Positions 22,646 through 35,549 of a stretch of 64,000 nucleotides of DNA are shown in pieces (position 1 is the first letter of the stretch; the number at the start of each line of letters is the position of its first letter). The position numbers and the translations under genes were made by a program. Source of the DNA: Vanrija pseudolonga (Eukaryota > Basidiomycota > Tremellomycetes > Trichosporonales > Trichosporonaceae); NCBI RefSeq assembly GCF_020906515.1, contig NC_085850.1:3162001-3226000 (forward strand). Reading direction: 5' to 3'. The notes beneath the pieces are model-generated. The model worked only from the letters and a program-made list of their open reading frames with translations, made no database searches and was not told the origin of the DNA.

Positions 22646-25260
22646 ATGAGTGGCACGAGGCAGTCTGCCGCCGCGGGCAGAAGCCTCGTACCCTCCAGCT
22701 CGAGCAGCAGCTCGGACGAGCCCATCCTCCTCGAGTCGCCTCCACGGGCCTCGCGCTCCACCTCGCGCGCGAGCACAGCGACACTGCGTAACGACAGTAT
22801 TGTCGTCCTCGACGACTCGGACTCGCCAACAGCGAGCACCAGCACAGGCAAGCGACACACGCCGATCCCGTGCAGTGGCCCGCGTCGCCCCAAGCGGTCC
22901 CAGACAAAGCTGAGCATCGAGGACGATGACGAGATCGAGTTCGTAGGCGAGAGTGTCGCGAGCGACCTCGCGGCGCGTTTCACCTTCCTCGGACCAGGCT
23001 CGGCGTCATCCAGTCGCTCAAGCTTGGCGTCTACTAGACCCCCTTCGTCCTCAGCGCGCGGGTTAGGCCCATCGTCATCCAAAAGTCGTGGCGGAAGCAT
23101 ACCCCGCGGCCCCTCGTCGCGGCCAGCCAAGGTCGTCGCTCTCGCCCTCGCCCCGCCGCCGTCTGAGACGCCTGTGCCCGTTCCCGAGTGGCTTGGGCGC
23201 GTTGTCGTACTCAAACAGCTCACGAACTGTGTCGTATGCCGTTTAGAGTTCAAGAAACAGGACAGTGGACCAGCGCGATGGGTAGGTGGCTGTGGCAGTG
23301 CGCGGAGCTCACCCACGCAGCGACACATCTCCACCTGCCTTCCTCCCGTCTATCGCCCGCCAAATTCGCCCCCAGACCTCAAGGAGCTCCTATTAAATGC
23401 ATTGGAGGGCTCGCAAGACCTCACTCTGCTCGGGCACCGCGCACACTCTGCCGCTGCAGCGGACCTCCTCCACGCGCCAGGCGTTGACCTCGGGACACAG
23501 AAACGCGCAGGGCTGAACCTCACCACCGTCAAAGCTACTCACTCCCGCGGAGAGTCTTGGGACTATGAGGTAGACTCAAGGGCACGCGCTGTCGTTGGCG
23601 CGTCCAGCCCCGCGCCGTCGAGAACACCGCCCATGAGCCCCGAGTTCGAGATGCCCGCAACGCAGCCACTCGGCGAGTCCGACCTCGCAGGCGAGTTCAC
23701 TCGCCCCCCACGCTCAAGCATGTCGGACGACGAGAGCTTTCTCATGCAGGCGCCCCCAGCTATCGGCCTCACGCAAGTTGCCAAAGACGGCTTCAAGCAG
23801 CGCGAGGAGGCGATGGAGCGGCGCACAGAGGAAGAGTTCAACTTCCTCAGGGCGACGCAGGTCCCGCGTGATGAAGACGACGAGGACGAGGGTGGTTTCG
23901 AACCCAAGATGAGCCGCCCGACGCCGCGCTTTGCCTCCCCGTCGTTATCGGCAGGGAGCAACTCGCCAACCCCGCCCTTTCGGTCGGGGGCCGGTACGCG
24001 AGACCAAGGGTACCGGTCCCGACCCAACGACAACGGTCGCGCCAAGCGCGCTAGAGCGATCGCTATCCAGCAGGCCATGGACGCCAAGTGGCGCGGCGTC
24101 TCCGCGTGAGGTGGAGAGCGCTGGCTTCTTAGCGGCCTTCCGCGAGACATCTGTGACTCCCAAGGCGGCCAAGACGCGCGTGGACAAGGAGAATGGGCCT
24201 GTGTCATCACCACATCGGGTCACCGACTCGCCTGCTCTCCAGCCAGAGGTTATCAACATCAACTCGACGCCTGACGATATCGAAGCCGACGAGCCGTGGG
24301 AGAACGGCTGGGAAGCGGACGGCTGGGGCGGCGATGCGGTGTTGATCTGGGAAGGCGATGGAGAGGCTTACTCGTCATACGAAGTCTCGTCGGTCGCGCC
24401 CAGCGAGGCTGGTGTCTCGGAGAATGAGTGGGGCGCGGACGCCACTCTGACGTGGGACGGCGTCGGCGATGGGCTTGACGAAACTGCGAGCGACTTCGAG
24501 TCCAACGACGGCGCCAGCAACCATCGCGACGATGAGATCGTCGACGACTCGGACGACGACCATGACGACGACCACGACGACATCGATGAAGAGCCAGAAT
24601 ACCACGACATTGATGCCATCGGTTCGGACGAAGAGGACGACGAAGCTGCCGACTCACCGCCACCTGCCACATCCTCCGCCATGCCCGACTACAAGTCATG
24701 GGACACGGCCAAACTCCAACGCCTGGCGAAACAGTACGGCTACCGTTCAGATCTCGGCCACGCCGCATTAGTCAAGGTAGCCACGAATGTCTGGGCAGCC
24801 CTCCACCCTCCCGACGTACCCGCCTCACGCACAAAAGGCAAAGGCAAAGGCAAGAACTCAGCCACGGCAACCATCGTGCGTGCCGCCAAGCAGCCACCCG
24901 CGCCGAGGCGGCGGGCCCCCAAGAAGCAAACAACTGATGCTTCCTCTGACGCCGGGGACGCCGAGGACGCCGACATGGGCTCGACCGCCGCCACCAACGC
25001 TGCGCTGGACGCCCAGTTCCACGCCATGATTGTCGGCGACAAAGCGTTCTGGCTGCGTATCCTGCGGTACGAGCCCATTGCTTTTGATGAGATGGTGAGC
25101 CGCGGAAATGTGGCGGGTATCAAGACGAGGGGGTGGAAGAACCGTCTCAAGCGCTTCCTCGACTTGAAGGTAGGTCTCGCTTAGCAGCGTATTATGAGCT
25201 GACGTCCAGGGCATCATCTACTACACTTCTGATCCAACTGGTCCGCGGCGGCGTCGTTAG
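22646..25260 (+). CDS. SLX4: Slx4, scaffold of the Slx1-Slx4 structure-specific endonuclease
   Basis: Four exons: 22646-23281, 23321-23993, 24055-25169, 25210-25260; 824 residues. Slx4 binds and activates the Slx1 nuclease at branched DNA in the nucleus. The diagnostic part is C-terminal: a SAP-like helix region (DTAKLQRLAKQYGYRSDLG) and the Slx4 C-terminal domain (AFWLRILRYEPIAFDEM, then GIKTRGWKNRLKRFLD and LKGIIYYT), joined across the last intron. An N-terminal CVVC...HISTCL cluster, joined across intron 1, looks like a UBZ-type zinc finger. Most of the rest is disordered, Ser-rich or Asp-rich. Intron 2 (23994-24054, donor GTACGC, acceptor CTAG) is inferred from the required frame shift; if unspliced, the protein would stop at 24109 and lose the Slx1-binding end. 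Confidence 0.85.
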
Positions 25261-26154
25261 CGACTACCACAAACCACAACCATGTCCACTTCACACATAC
25301 ATGTCCACCAACTATTGCATTCCCCACAACCATCACTGTATATAATTCTCAGGTAAGACCTGTGGGCACGCGGTCGCCTCGGCCCCCGCCCTATGTTGTT
25401 GTGTAACTACTAGTCATGCGACGCGCCAAAGGCGCTGCAGCGAGCGAGCTTCTCCGGAGCAAACGTGCGACACGAGGCGGCGTCTGTGTGATTCCTCCGA
25501 CTGGCGAGTAGCGCGCAGGATCACGGACGGTGGCCGGCCCGCCCGCCGCCCACTATGGATCCAAAGGGGGGTAGTTGATGGTGCGAAGTTGGGCGCGGAC
25601 GCGCGCGGGGGCGATCCGTGCCGAGCGTGGCGCGTGTGGCGCGCGGCGCGTCGTGGATTGTAGGCGGCCGATCCCTGCCGCCTCCGACGTTTTGACCACT
25701 CGACCATCGCTATTCCTGTTTCTAGAGAGCCCACTCTGGACTGTCTCTGTCCTGATGCCCATCATTGCAGCATCACGCGCCCAGAGACACCCTCAAAGGC
25801 GGAAAGAAGCGACGGCGACGACCCCGAGCCCCCCTGGCCAGCAACAGTCCCTGCGCAGCGACCACAGCCAGTCATTGTTCCTTGGACTTTACTCACCTTC
25901 TTACTTCTGGCGATCAACACTAACTCGTTTGTCACAACGACAACCTTGTCGCATCTTACTGTCACTTCTTCTTCGCCTTCTTCTTGACCTTGTCCTGGTA
26001 TCGCATCAAGCAACTAATAGGCCACCGCTGGACGCCATCGCTCCGCCAAACCACGCCCGCAGCCCCGCCCCCACCCCCGCCCCTCCTTCCGCCTCGCACC
26101 TCCCTCGACTGCCTGTGGATCCTTCCACACGCGCCCGAGCGTTAACAACCCCAT
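25261..26154. other. Spacer between SLX4 and the 1578-aa gene
   Basis: This 894 bp lies between two plus-strand genes. The last 150 bp are very C-rich, as in leaders of this genome. One long frame crosses into the next gene in another phase but shows no motif. No tRNA or repeat was found. Confidence 0.55.
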
Positions 26155-29100
26155 ATGTCACTCCCACAACCCCCTTTATCAACCCCCAACATCGCCGTCT
26201 CCTCGGCCCCAAGACTCCAGCCGCGCGCATCAGGCAGCCTGCGCAGCCGGTCGTCGACAATCTCGCGCAACAGCACCGCTGGCGACACCCTCGCCCTCGG
26301 CGACCTGTTTGGCACGCGCTCCGAACTCGCAGACTTGCGCGAGGTGCTCGCTGCCGGCCCGCCGACGCGATCCCCCTCGCGAAACAGCAACAGCAACAGT
26401 CGACGGAGCAGCCTCAACAGCCCCGCCGAGACCGCGAACGTGAACAGAACCGTCTCCCCCCGCCTCAGCCGCTCCGGCATCGTCGAGGTCGACTCCCGCC
26501 CCCTGCTGAGCCCACGTATGTGTGCTGCTTTTTTGCCGTTGACTGACGACAGGATCTCGCGACAGCCTCCTTCCACCCTCGCCCCTCGAGCCACAGCGCC
26601 TCACGCCCTCTGGCCGCCCCAAGCCTGCCCCGCGGCCAGCGAACATCGTCGACCCGCCGCGTAACCGCCGTCCCACCCACACTGGCCTCCATCCGCGCGA
26701 CTCGCGTGTCGGCCCTCCTGAACGGCCGCCAGTGTCGTACCGCAAGTCGTCGACGCCGAGCCACCGCCGCCGCCTGAGCCTGATCGAGGTCCTCGCCGAC
26801 AAGGACTTTGCCGCGAACCCTGCAAACGTTATCGTCCGTGACTTTGCGCAGGCACACGACGAGGAAGAGGAGCTCGACTACGATCACTTGGACGACGACG
26901 ACGACGCAGTGTCTGTCGCCCAACGGCGTGACTTTGAGTTCTGGCACGAGGTCCTCCGTTACAGCGGGCCAGAAGACAAGGTCCACCCCAGCGGGATCGC
27001 GACCTCGACCGTCGACGTGGGCAAGTACCAGACGCCTCCGCCGACGCCTACCCTTGCCAAAGGACAGCCCAAGCTCCGCAAGTCGCCGTCGCTCGCGCAG
27101 TCGGTACTCAAACTACTCACGCGCTCAAAGCCAGCGCACGACGCGCCGCCGTCGCCCCAGCTTCCGGAAGGCTACAAGTCAAACCCGACGGCCAGCGCGC
27201 CAAGCTCGGTATCAAAGGCATCGACGCGCTCCAGCGTCGGATCGTCCGCGCCCCTCCTCGGAAGAGGGTTCGCCAGCTTCAGAAAAGACAAGGGGGAGAT
27301 GACTGGCTCAGTCCAGAGCTCCAAGAGCCGCAAGTCCCGTGCCGAGGAGCCAGGCGAGCGCGCCTACACGCCCAGCGTGCACTCGTACGCCCCGTCCCAC
27401 TCGTCCAGACACGAGCAGCCGGTCATCAACGTCAACGTGAACATTGCCCCAGCCGTGCTGGCAGCCACACCCACGCTGGCACCTGCTCCTACCTCGCGCC
27501 CGCCGTCGACGCGGTCTCGCCCCAGCTCGCTACGCTCTGTCGTTGCACCGGTGGTTATTCCTGCCCCAGTGCGGACTCCGGCCCCAGCCCCAACTCCAGC
27601 CCCAGTGTCAGCGCCAGCCGGTCCACGCCGCCTGCCGAGCGTCCCACCTGCCCCTGCTGCCCCTACCCCGGTGGCGCCTTCTCCTCTATCCGCCCCCCGA
27701 AAGGGACCCCCACCGCCCCTCGTCCCCCCAGTCCGCGAGGCACCCACCGTCATCGCGACCACGAGCTCGACGCCGACGTCGTCAGTCCTGCTTGCCAACG
27801 CCAAGCCCCAAGTCGCAAAGGTCGCCACGCGCGCTCCCGCCCAGGTGGTGATTGTGAAGCCTACACCCTCGCCTGTGCCCCAGATCGTTGTCCTACCTGC
27901 CGCTGCAGCTGCCACACCTGTCGTGACGCCTGTCCCACCCCCCGCCCCAGCCCAGATCATCGTTGTTCCCGCGGCTACTCCTACCCCAGCTCCCCCAACG
28001 CCCCTTGTCAAGGAAGTCCCTATCGTCATGCCCACTGCGCGCCCTCCGCAGGTGGTGGTCGTTCCCGCTTCATCGCGCAGCGGATCTCGGATTGCCGTGC
28101 CGACTGCCCCCGCACCAGTTCCAGTCGCTTCGCCTGTCGTGGTCGTTCCGGCTGCAGTGGTGTCAGCCACGGCTCCTCCTCCCATTGGTGTCGCACCCGC
28201 TCCGCCTCCAATGCCAGTGGTGTCTGCACCAGTTACTATCCTTCCGGCGGCTGTGCCTGCCCCCACTCCAGTGGCAGCTCCGGTTGTAGCAGCACCTGCC
28301 GCCGTGCCGCCCCCAGTCCCTGCTCCTGCTCCTGCGCCATCACCAGCACCCACACCTGCTCCCCGCGTCGAAGTCGTCGAGAAACATATCGACGTTATCA
28401 CGCCTGAGGGCGATATCATTGAGAAGATCACGAGAACGACCACGACCACAGAGGCCAAACCCAAGGCCGCATCTGTGGCGGCAACGCCGGTGCCGCCACC
28501 AGCCCCGCAGCTTGTGGTCAACAAACCTATTCAGCATGTCGTCAACACCCCACCGGCACCAGTTACCCCTCCGACGCCAGAGCCCATGCCCGAGGTCGAC
28601 CGCGTCAAGGTTGTGGAGAAGATCATCGTGCCCGCAGGCACCGCCCCAGAGGCCGTGGAGAAGGCGCTCGATACCCTCGCCAGAGTCGAGGCTGCCGAGA
28701 CCAGATCTAGCGCCCCGGCCAAGCCGGGATCAGACTTTGGTGTAAGGAATCTTCGCCCAGTTCCCCCTGCCCCTGGTACGAAGGCAGGCATCGAGCCTAT
28801 CAAGATGGGTGAGCTGGAGTCTCGTAGAACAAAACACAGCAGCTGACACCTCACAGTCGACTACAAGTCGCTCATCAAGCGCAAACCCGTCAAGCAATGG
28901 CCCCCACCCAAGCCTGGCTCGGACACGACACCAGCACCTCAGCCCAAGAAGCTCTCGTCCGTGTCCGTGCTTGCCAAGGCGGCGTCGACCCCACTTCCGC
29001 CCAGCCCAGTCAAAGACGCTGCCTCGGTCCCTCTTCCTCCTAGCCCTGTGAAGAACCCTGCCTCTGTGCCACTCCCTCCAAGCCCCACCAAGAACCCAGC

Positions 29101-31047
29101 TTCGATTCTCCTCCCGGCTAGCCCGGCAAAGAACCCCGCTTCGGTGCCACTTCCTCCCAGCCCTACAAAGGCGACGTCCAAGACACCTGTTGCCTCTAAG
29201 CACGAAAAGGTGCCCTCCGTCTCCGTCAAAGAGAAGGAAAAGGCGCCTTCGACGAAATCTACTCCCGGCGAAGTCATCGTTTCCATCGGGAAGCAGGGAG
29301 ACGAGGCCAGTGTGGAGACCAAGGAGACCTCCAGACAGAAGGCCACGCCCAAGGACTGGGAGCCCAAGTCAAGACCTGGTGAGATCACCATCTCCATTGG
29401 AGGCAAGAAGGACGAGCAGACCGAGAAGGCTGAGACGGCCGAGAACCCGAAGGACACACCGTCCAAAACAAAGACGGATGCAGTCAAGGCGGCCATCGCC
29501 AAGATCGAGCTCAAGGGAGCTGGCACCACCATTGACCTCGCCACGGCAGCGGCGATACCTATGCCAGCTTCTCGCCCAGCGTCCATCAGATCGGTCCACT
29601 CCACCAAATCTCACCACCGCGCAGACTCGATCAAGTCGGTCCGCTCCGTGCGATCGGTACGCTCGGCCATGTCGGCGGCGGAGGCGCCTAATGTCATCAT
29701 CACGGCTGGTGGCACAAAGATCGAAGTTGTGGTGCCCGAGCCGCAGAAGGCGGGGTCGGTACCTGTTGCGGTGCCGGCTGCTCTAGCCAAGATTGCGGCC
29801 GCCTCAAAGCACAAGCACTCGGCCTCAACACCTTCACTTCCCAGTTTGAAGAAGGCGGCTGACGACGTCGAATGTGTGGACGTGTCGGTGCACAAGACTG
29901 CCAAGGGTGAGGAGGTGACGGCCAAGATTCACTCGCACGCCAGACGCGGTTCTGCCCCAGCTTCGGTTGTTGGTGAGGGCAAGAAGAAGTCTCACGGGGA
30001 GGACGAGAGCAAGAACGACAAGGATGGCAAGCGGCATAGCAATGGCCACAAGCACGATAAGGACGACACGAAATCGAAGGCCGACAAGAAGGAGCCGGAA
30101 GCCAAGCACAAGGACGACGCTCATAAGCACAGCCGGAAAGATAGTCAAAAGCTGGCCCCGAAAGAGGTGGTGCATGAGGCCGACTCTGACCTCGAGATTG
30201 AGTTTATTGAGAAGGACCTTCCCGACGGCAAGCAGACAACGGTTGGCATCAGACGACGACTCTCCCGGGAGAACGTTAGCTCGTCGCGCGAGGCATCGCC
30301 GTCAAAGGCGCACCACGACAGGCATCGCCACGAGAGGCAACATTCTTTTGGCCACCACCACTCTCACGAGAGGCCGAATCTGGGGCACCACCACAGCCAT
30401 GAGAGGCATCACTCGCATAGTGGCGGCCACGAAAGGCATCACCCGCTGGGTCAACACCATGACCACAGGAGGCACCACCGAACACGGTCGTCCATGGACT
30501 CGAAGAGGTGAGCCAGTCCTTGTACATGTTCGCTGACCCCAGGCGCCATCACCACCACCGCCCTTCATCCGGCGAGGACTCGGACTCGGACGGCAGCTTC
30601 TATTCCACACGCAGCCGGAGCTCGCGTCAGAGTCGAGGCGGCAGCTTTGACATCCCCCGTCCTCCTCTTGTTCAGCAAAGGTGAGTGGAGCACATGGTAC
30701 GTGGCTGACCCCTAAGGCCACCATACTTGACAGCCCCTGTTCTGCAGCCAGGCGCCGGCCCATTGCCCGTGCCCGCTGCCGTGTATGGGGCGCCATTTCC
30801 GGGGGTGCCAGGCATGCCGGGGATGATGAACCTCCACGGCATGGCTGCGGGTGTCGGTGTCCCAGGTATCGGCTATGCCTCGGGGCATCCGATTGTGGTA
30901 CCCATGGGCGCTCCTGTGGCCACAGCGCCAGTGCCGCCAGTGGCGTTCAGTGCGGTGCCAGGCGTGGCAAGGGTGCCCATGGGCTGGACTGGCGCGCACG
31001 GTGCGCCGCAATACCCTATGGGTTCTCGGCCGCCTCCCCATATGTAG
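26155..31047 (+). CDS. Large disordered Pro/Ala/Ser-rich protein, unknown function
   Basis: Five exons: 26155-26515, 26553-28808, 28857-30507, 30543-30680, 30717-31047; 1578 residues. I do not recognise a family. One stretch looks folded: RRLSLIEVLADKDFAANPAN through RDFEFWHEVLRYSGPEDKV (about 195-275). Then come several hundred residues of Ala/Pro/Val-rich sequence with repeated IVV/VVVPA patches, a charged segment (KHIDVITPEGDIIEKITR), five 13-residue PLPPSPxKxxASV repeats, Lys/Glu/Ser-rich sequence, a strongly His-rich block (HHHSHER type, about 1360-1420) and a Gly/Pro/Met-rich tail. No signal peptide or membrane segment is seen. All junctions are canonical and the frame closes. The composition suggests a scaffold or condensate-type protein, but that is only a guess. 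Confidence 0.8.
28991..29170 (+). repeat. 39-nt coding repeat, 4.6 units
   Basis: Thirteen-codon units encode PLPPSPVKDAASV, PLPPSPVKNPASV, PLPPSPTKNPASI, LLPASPAKNPASV and a partial PLPPSPTK. DNA identity between units is only moderate, with third-position changes, so the repeat is old and kept at protein level. The SPxK core resembles proline-directed kinase sites. Confidence 0.85.
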
Positions 31048-31670
31048 TGTGTAGTGTGCAGAGGACAGTTTGAGCACGAGTTGTGACTGCAGTAGATGAT
31101 AGGAGTGATGGATGCCTGCCACGGCGATCTGCAATTTGAATCTTTGCGCCGCCGCCAACTGGCGTTTGTTTTGTTTTGTTTTGCCCCATCACCCACCCAC
31201 CACAATGACCAAAGTTGACTGACCCTTTCGAGCCACCACGTACCCCCACCCGCCAGCCAGCCACGGGGCTCGAGCTCACCCACTCACCGCAGCACTCGCA
31301 GCGCTCGCCTAACCCTCCCGAAGACAAGACAATGACACGCCGCCGCTGCTGCACGCCCGTAGTGCGGCCGTGCAAGGAGCATGCACCCTCGGCGAGTGCG
31401 ACGAGAGCGAGCGAGAGCGACACCGCGGCACCTGCGTCAGGAGGTTGCTCGCGCTGCAGCACCACGCCGGCACACACCACACCTCTCCCACCGCGCGCCC
31501 ATCACTAACACTCGTTTCTTCTACTCACGCGTCGTACGGGCAGCGAATGGCTCTCGCACCCCGGCAGGCTCGACGGTAGATCAGTCGCCACCGCGCGCAA
31601 GGCCGGCTCTAGCGCACCCACCACCCCACCCGAGCCGCCGCCCGCCAGCCAGCGCAGCCAGCTCATAACA
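31048..31670. other. Spacer between the two large disordered-protein genes
   Basis: This 623 bp holds the 3' UTR of one gene and the promoter of the next. It contains TTTTG repeats near 31165-31184 and C/A-rich leader sequence. No further gene was recognised. Confidence 0.55.
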
Positions 31671-34600
31671 ATGCCCCCCTCGCCGCGCAGCCTCAGCCCC
31701 ATCTCCCTCTCGCCCATTTCCGGCCTGCACCCGTACCAGCCGCTCGCGCTCGAGCTGGACGACACCCCCGCCTCGCCGAACCAGAAGCACAAGCATCTCC
31801 ACCATCACCGCCGCTCGGCGCCGCCAGACCTCGACCCCGCGTTCCTCCTCCGCACCCCGCCCTCGCCGGCCCTCTCAAGCTCCAGCCTCAAGGGCTCGCG
31901 CAGACGCAAGCGCCACACCATGGGTGCCGACCTTGCCGCGGTCGCCGATCTGACCAACAAGCTCATGGCCGTCGCCGACTCGCCGACATCCAAGCCCCGC
32001 GGGCTCCGCTCCCCGGCGCCGCGGGTACGCCCAACCAAGCTCCCGATGCCGCGACAGCCTGTGCCGCAGTCCCCGCCGCCGCGCTCACCGCCGGTCAGTC
32101 CACACCCCCATGTTAACGAGGGCGAGCTCGCCCCGTTCCGTCCTGGGTCGCGCGCACCAAGCCGAGCAGCGTCGGTCGCGAGCTCGAGCCCGGCCGTGAC
32201 TCGCCCGCGCTCGCGTCCGCCCAGTATTGCCGGCCCGCTGACAACCCCTGGGACACCGTCCCGGCCGCCCAGTCGCGCGGCGAGTCGCGCTGGCTCGCGC
32301 ACGGGGTCCATGGGCAAGGCTGGGCTGAAGCGGCACAGTCGGACCAGAAGCCTGGCCGAGGAGATTGCGGACGCTGAGAGCAAGCTGCCATTCTATGACA
32401 GCGACGACCCCGAGGAGAAGAATCGGGATAACTCACGCCAGCAGTACTGGGTCGAAGCGATGCGCGACGGCCCGACGTCGCCCTCGCCGTCCAAGGTGCC
32501 CGTGGCACGGCGGTCATCTGTCGGCTCGGCAGCGGGATCAGCAGCATCGGGGTCCAGCCGCGCTCCCACACGTGCTCACGTGCGTCGCGACTCGGTCGAG
32601 TACGGTGGCGGGCGCGTGTCGAGAGAGAGCGCGCGCCACTCGAGTGGCAGTCAGTCGCCGGCGCCGCCCGGCTCGCCGTCATCGCGGATCCCCACGCGGA
32701 TCCCGTCACTGAAACGCAACGACACCGTGCAGAGCATCCAGAGCATGCAAAGTTTCAAGAGTGCGAAGGGCTCGCCCATGCACGCTCCGACGCCCACCCA
32801 TATGCCATCGCCTCCATCCCGTCGCCTTTCCACCCCCGCATCACCCAAACCCATGGCCAAGAAGATTGGGCCGCCGGCCCCGCTCAAGCCCACGCCGCCG
32901 CCGACCGCGGCGGCCACGACCACCCCCACGATCAAGTCGCCCGCGCCAGCCGCTGCTGCGAAGAAGAACCCCAAGCCGAAGAAGGAGCCCAGCAAGGAGG
33001 AGAAGGTGAGAACGCCGTCAGCGTCGATGTCGCGTTCGGTTATCAAGGCGCTCAAGCCGAAGGGGAGCCTGCGAAAGGCGGCGCTCTCGCCGGGAGGCTC
33101 GCCAGAGCCGACGCCGGAGAAGACTGGGCGACAGCGCTCAAACTCGTCGTCTGGGACGCCGGCGTCATCGGGGTCCAAAGGCAGCGGTGCGTTCGCGACC
33201 CTCGTGGCCGCGTCTAACGCTGCAATGCTCGTTCCCTCCTCGACGACTTCACCAAAGAAGGTGTCCCCAGTCTCCAGTATCGCCAGTCTCAAGAGCTTTG
33301 CCAGCTCCCTCAGCCACCGCTCCAGCAAAGGCGAGCGGAGCAGCCTCGTTGACTCGCTCTCGAGCGAGGAGAAAGGAAACGCCGCACGTGCGCCATCATC
33401 GCCGACGATGGAACAGAAGGAGGCGCTCGCGCCACCTCAGGCGCACCTCGCACCGCCCGAGCCAGATCATGAGGGAGATCACGACACGTCTTCCCCTGAG
33501 GGCTCGCTCACGAGGTCCAAGAGCGGGCGAAATATGTTCTCCCGTCTCCGCACGCTCAGCTTCACGCCCAAGCCCGCGACGATCACCCCTAAAGCCACAA
33601 AGGGCGGTTCGCGTCCGCCGTCGGTGGTCGACGTGTTCGCACCCTCGGGTGAGAAGAAGTCTGCTTCGACGTCGTCTCGCCACGAGGAGGCCATTGGAGA
33701 GAATGTCGAGCCCGTCGTGGTCATTCAGGTCGAGCCGCCGGTCGTGTTCGAACCGGTGCAGGATGCCACAGACACGGACAACGCCGACGATGCCCCCGAG
33801 CCAGACGCCACTGATTTCGCCGATCCCACCACCACACCCGCGATCATCCTCTCGCCCCCGCGTTCGCCCGCGTCAGAAGTCAGCAGTGCGGAAAGCGAGT
33901 TTGGCGACAGCGATGGTGACCTTCTCCTCGACTCGGATGATGAGCTGCGTACCCGCCCAGGCGAGGGCCTCCTCTCTGACGCCAGCCTCGACGCTGATGC
34001 CGACGAGAACGACCAGTCACAGTCGGGCTCCGAGTCGCCCGGCCTGACGTGGAGCACGGGCGATTCGCTAGAAATCGTCAAGTCTGACGGGTCCCTCGGA
34101 TCTCTGTCGTCATCAGGGTCGGATAACATTAGCGGTGAAGACGTCAAGTTGGCAGAGGACGACGAAGTCAAGGTCGACCTGGACCAACCGCTCGCCACAG
34201 ATGCCCAAGCTCCCAACCCCGACACCGCTCCAGAAGTCCAGTTCCCAGTGCCAGTACCCTTCGTACCAGCCATCGCTGTCGACGCGATCCCCGAAGACCC
34301 AGAACCGGACGTCCTGTTCCCTGTGCCGGTGCCCTTCTCCGCCAAGGACCACAAGTCGCGCCCTCCCACCCCGGTGGTTCCCCCACTCCCCAGCCGCGAC
34401 ATCGAGCCTGGCCAGTTCAGCGCCGAGCCTGAGGCGCCCGCGTCCGAAGGCGTGTGGTGGGCCGCTACCCAGCGGCCACCTACCGCTTCGCAGGTTGGGG
34501 AACCGGTGGGTTCAGAGCCTGTCACGGAGCCACAACCCACAGATCCTGTCGAGGAAGAAGAGGTTTGCAAGGTGGACGACGAGGAGCACAGTCGCCGAGT

Positions 34601-35328
34601 CCGCAGTGCTGCTCCATCGCCAGAGCCTTCACCTGAGCACTACGCAACTCCCCTCCCTAATGGTAGACCCAACCACGCCCTCGAGGTCAAACAGGAGGTA
34701 TCGGAACCCGCAAAAGAGCCTATACAGTGAGTTCCACGGGTCGTAGTCCTGCTAACCCAGCAGCCCGGCCCTCTCCTCTGTTACCCAACCTGTGCCCACA
34801 AGCGAGCCAGAAGACCCCGCAGTCGACCTGTACACAGCGCCACTCCCACCAAGACAACAGCTCCCCCCGGGGCAGTTTGTCGCCCTCTCCCCATGCCTCG
34901 TGTACGTCTGCCAAATGTTCTCGGCTGACAGCAGTGCGTTTGGCGGCACATCCTTCTCACACAACCGTGCCGCGCCACTCGCGGGCGGGAGCATAGCGGC
35001 GTTGATTGGCCTCCCTGGGCTCGGGTACGCCGTTCCCCACCCCCTTGGCCTGCTGCTCTCCGCCTGCGACAGGTGTAGGGGTGGCAACGAACTTCTTGGC
35101 TCGTCAGAGTGGTGCGGCTGTGCCCAGCCGCGCCTCGGCAGAGACCTTGCCCCGCGTGTCGTCGCTGGCTACCATGTGCCATTGCACCCCGGTCTCCAGC
35201 AGGGGCTGGCGACGGCATCGAGTCTGTTAACCGGCGAATACGATGACCAGGAAGATGTGGAGGAGATGGACGTGGACGACGAGGAAGAGGGAGATGATGA
35301 CGACGATGACGACGTCGAGGAAGAGTAG
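31671..35328 (+). CDS. Large Ser/Pro-rich protein with acidic tail, unknown function
   Basis: Two exons: 31671-34726 and 34764-35328; 1206 residues (an acceptor three bases earlier, exon from 34761, is also possible). The first 1000 residues are Ser/Pro/Arg-rich and look disordered, with many SP and RxxS sites (SPRSLSPISLSPISG at the start), Lys-rich PKKEPSKEEK, and acidic blocks. The region about 1030-1165 looks folded: VDLYTAPLPPRQQLPPGQFVA, AFGGTSFSHN, GGSIAALIGLPGLGYAVPHP, then a Cys cluster CDRCRGGNE...CGCAQ. The protein ends in an Asp/Glu tail. I do not recognise the family. The architecture (disordered body, compact C-terminal region) and its place directly after another giant disordered protein on the same strand are noted, but co-function is only inference. 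Confidence 0.8.
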
Positions 35329-35549
35329 GACGAGCAAACGACATCATATATCCACAGACTGATAGACAATGCAGACATCAAGAGTTTCGCCCTGTGCAGC
35401 CACAGTCGGGGACACGTTGGCAGTGTCCCCTTCGCACAACAGGCATCTGGAAGTGCATGGAATCTCTCCTTGGATTCTCAAACGTCTAGCTAACTATGTA
35501 CAAATCTAACAAACAACAAAACTCTGTGTACAATCGTGTAACGGCTTAT

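Noticed and set aside
27364-28524. 386-codon minus-strand Gly/Thr-rich frame opposite the 1578-aa gene
   Set aside because: Its composition follows from the Pro/Ala/Val-rich sense codons read backwards. The sense frame is continuous over five exons.
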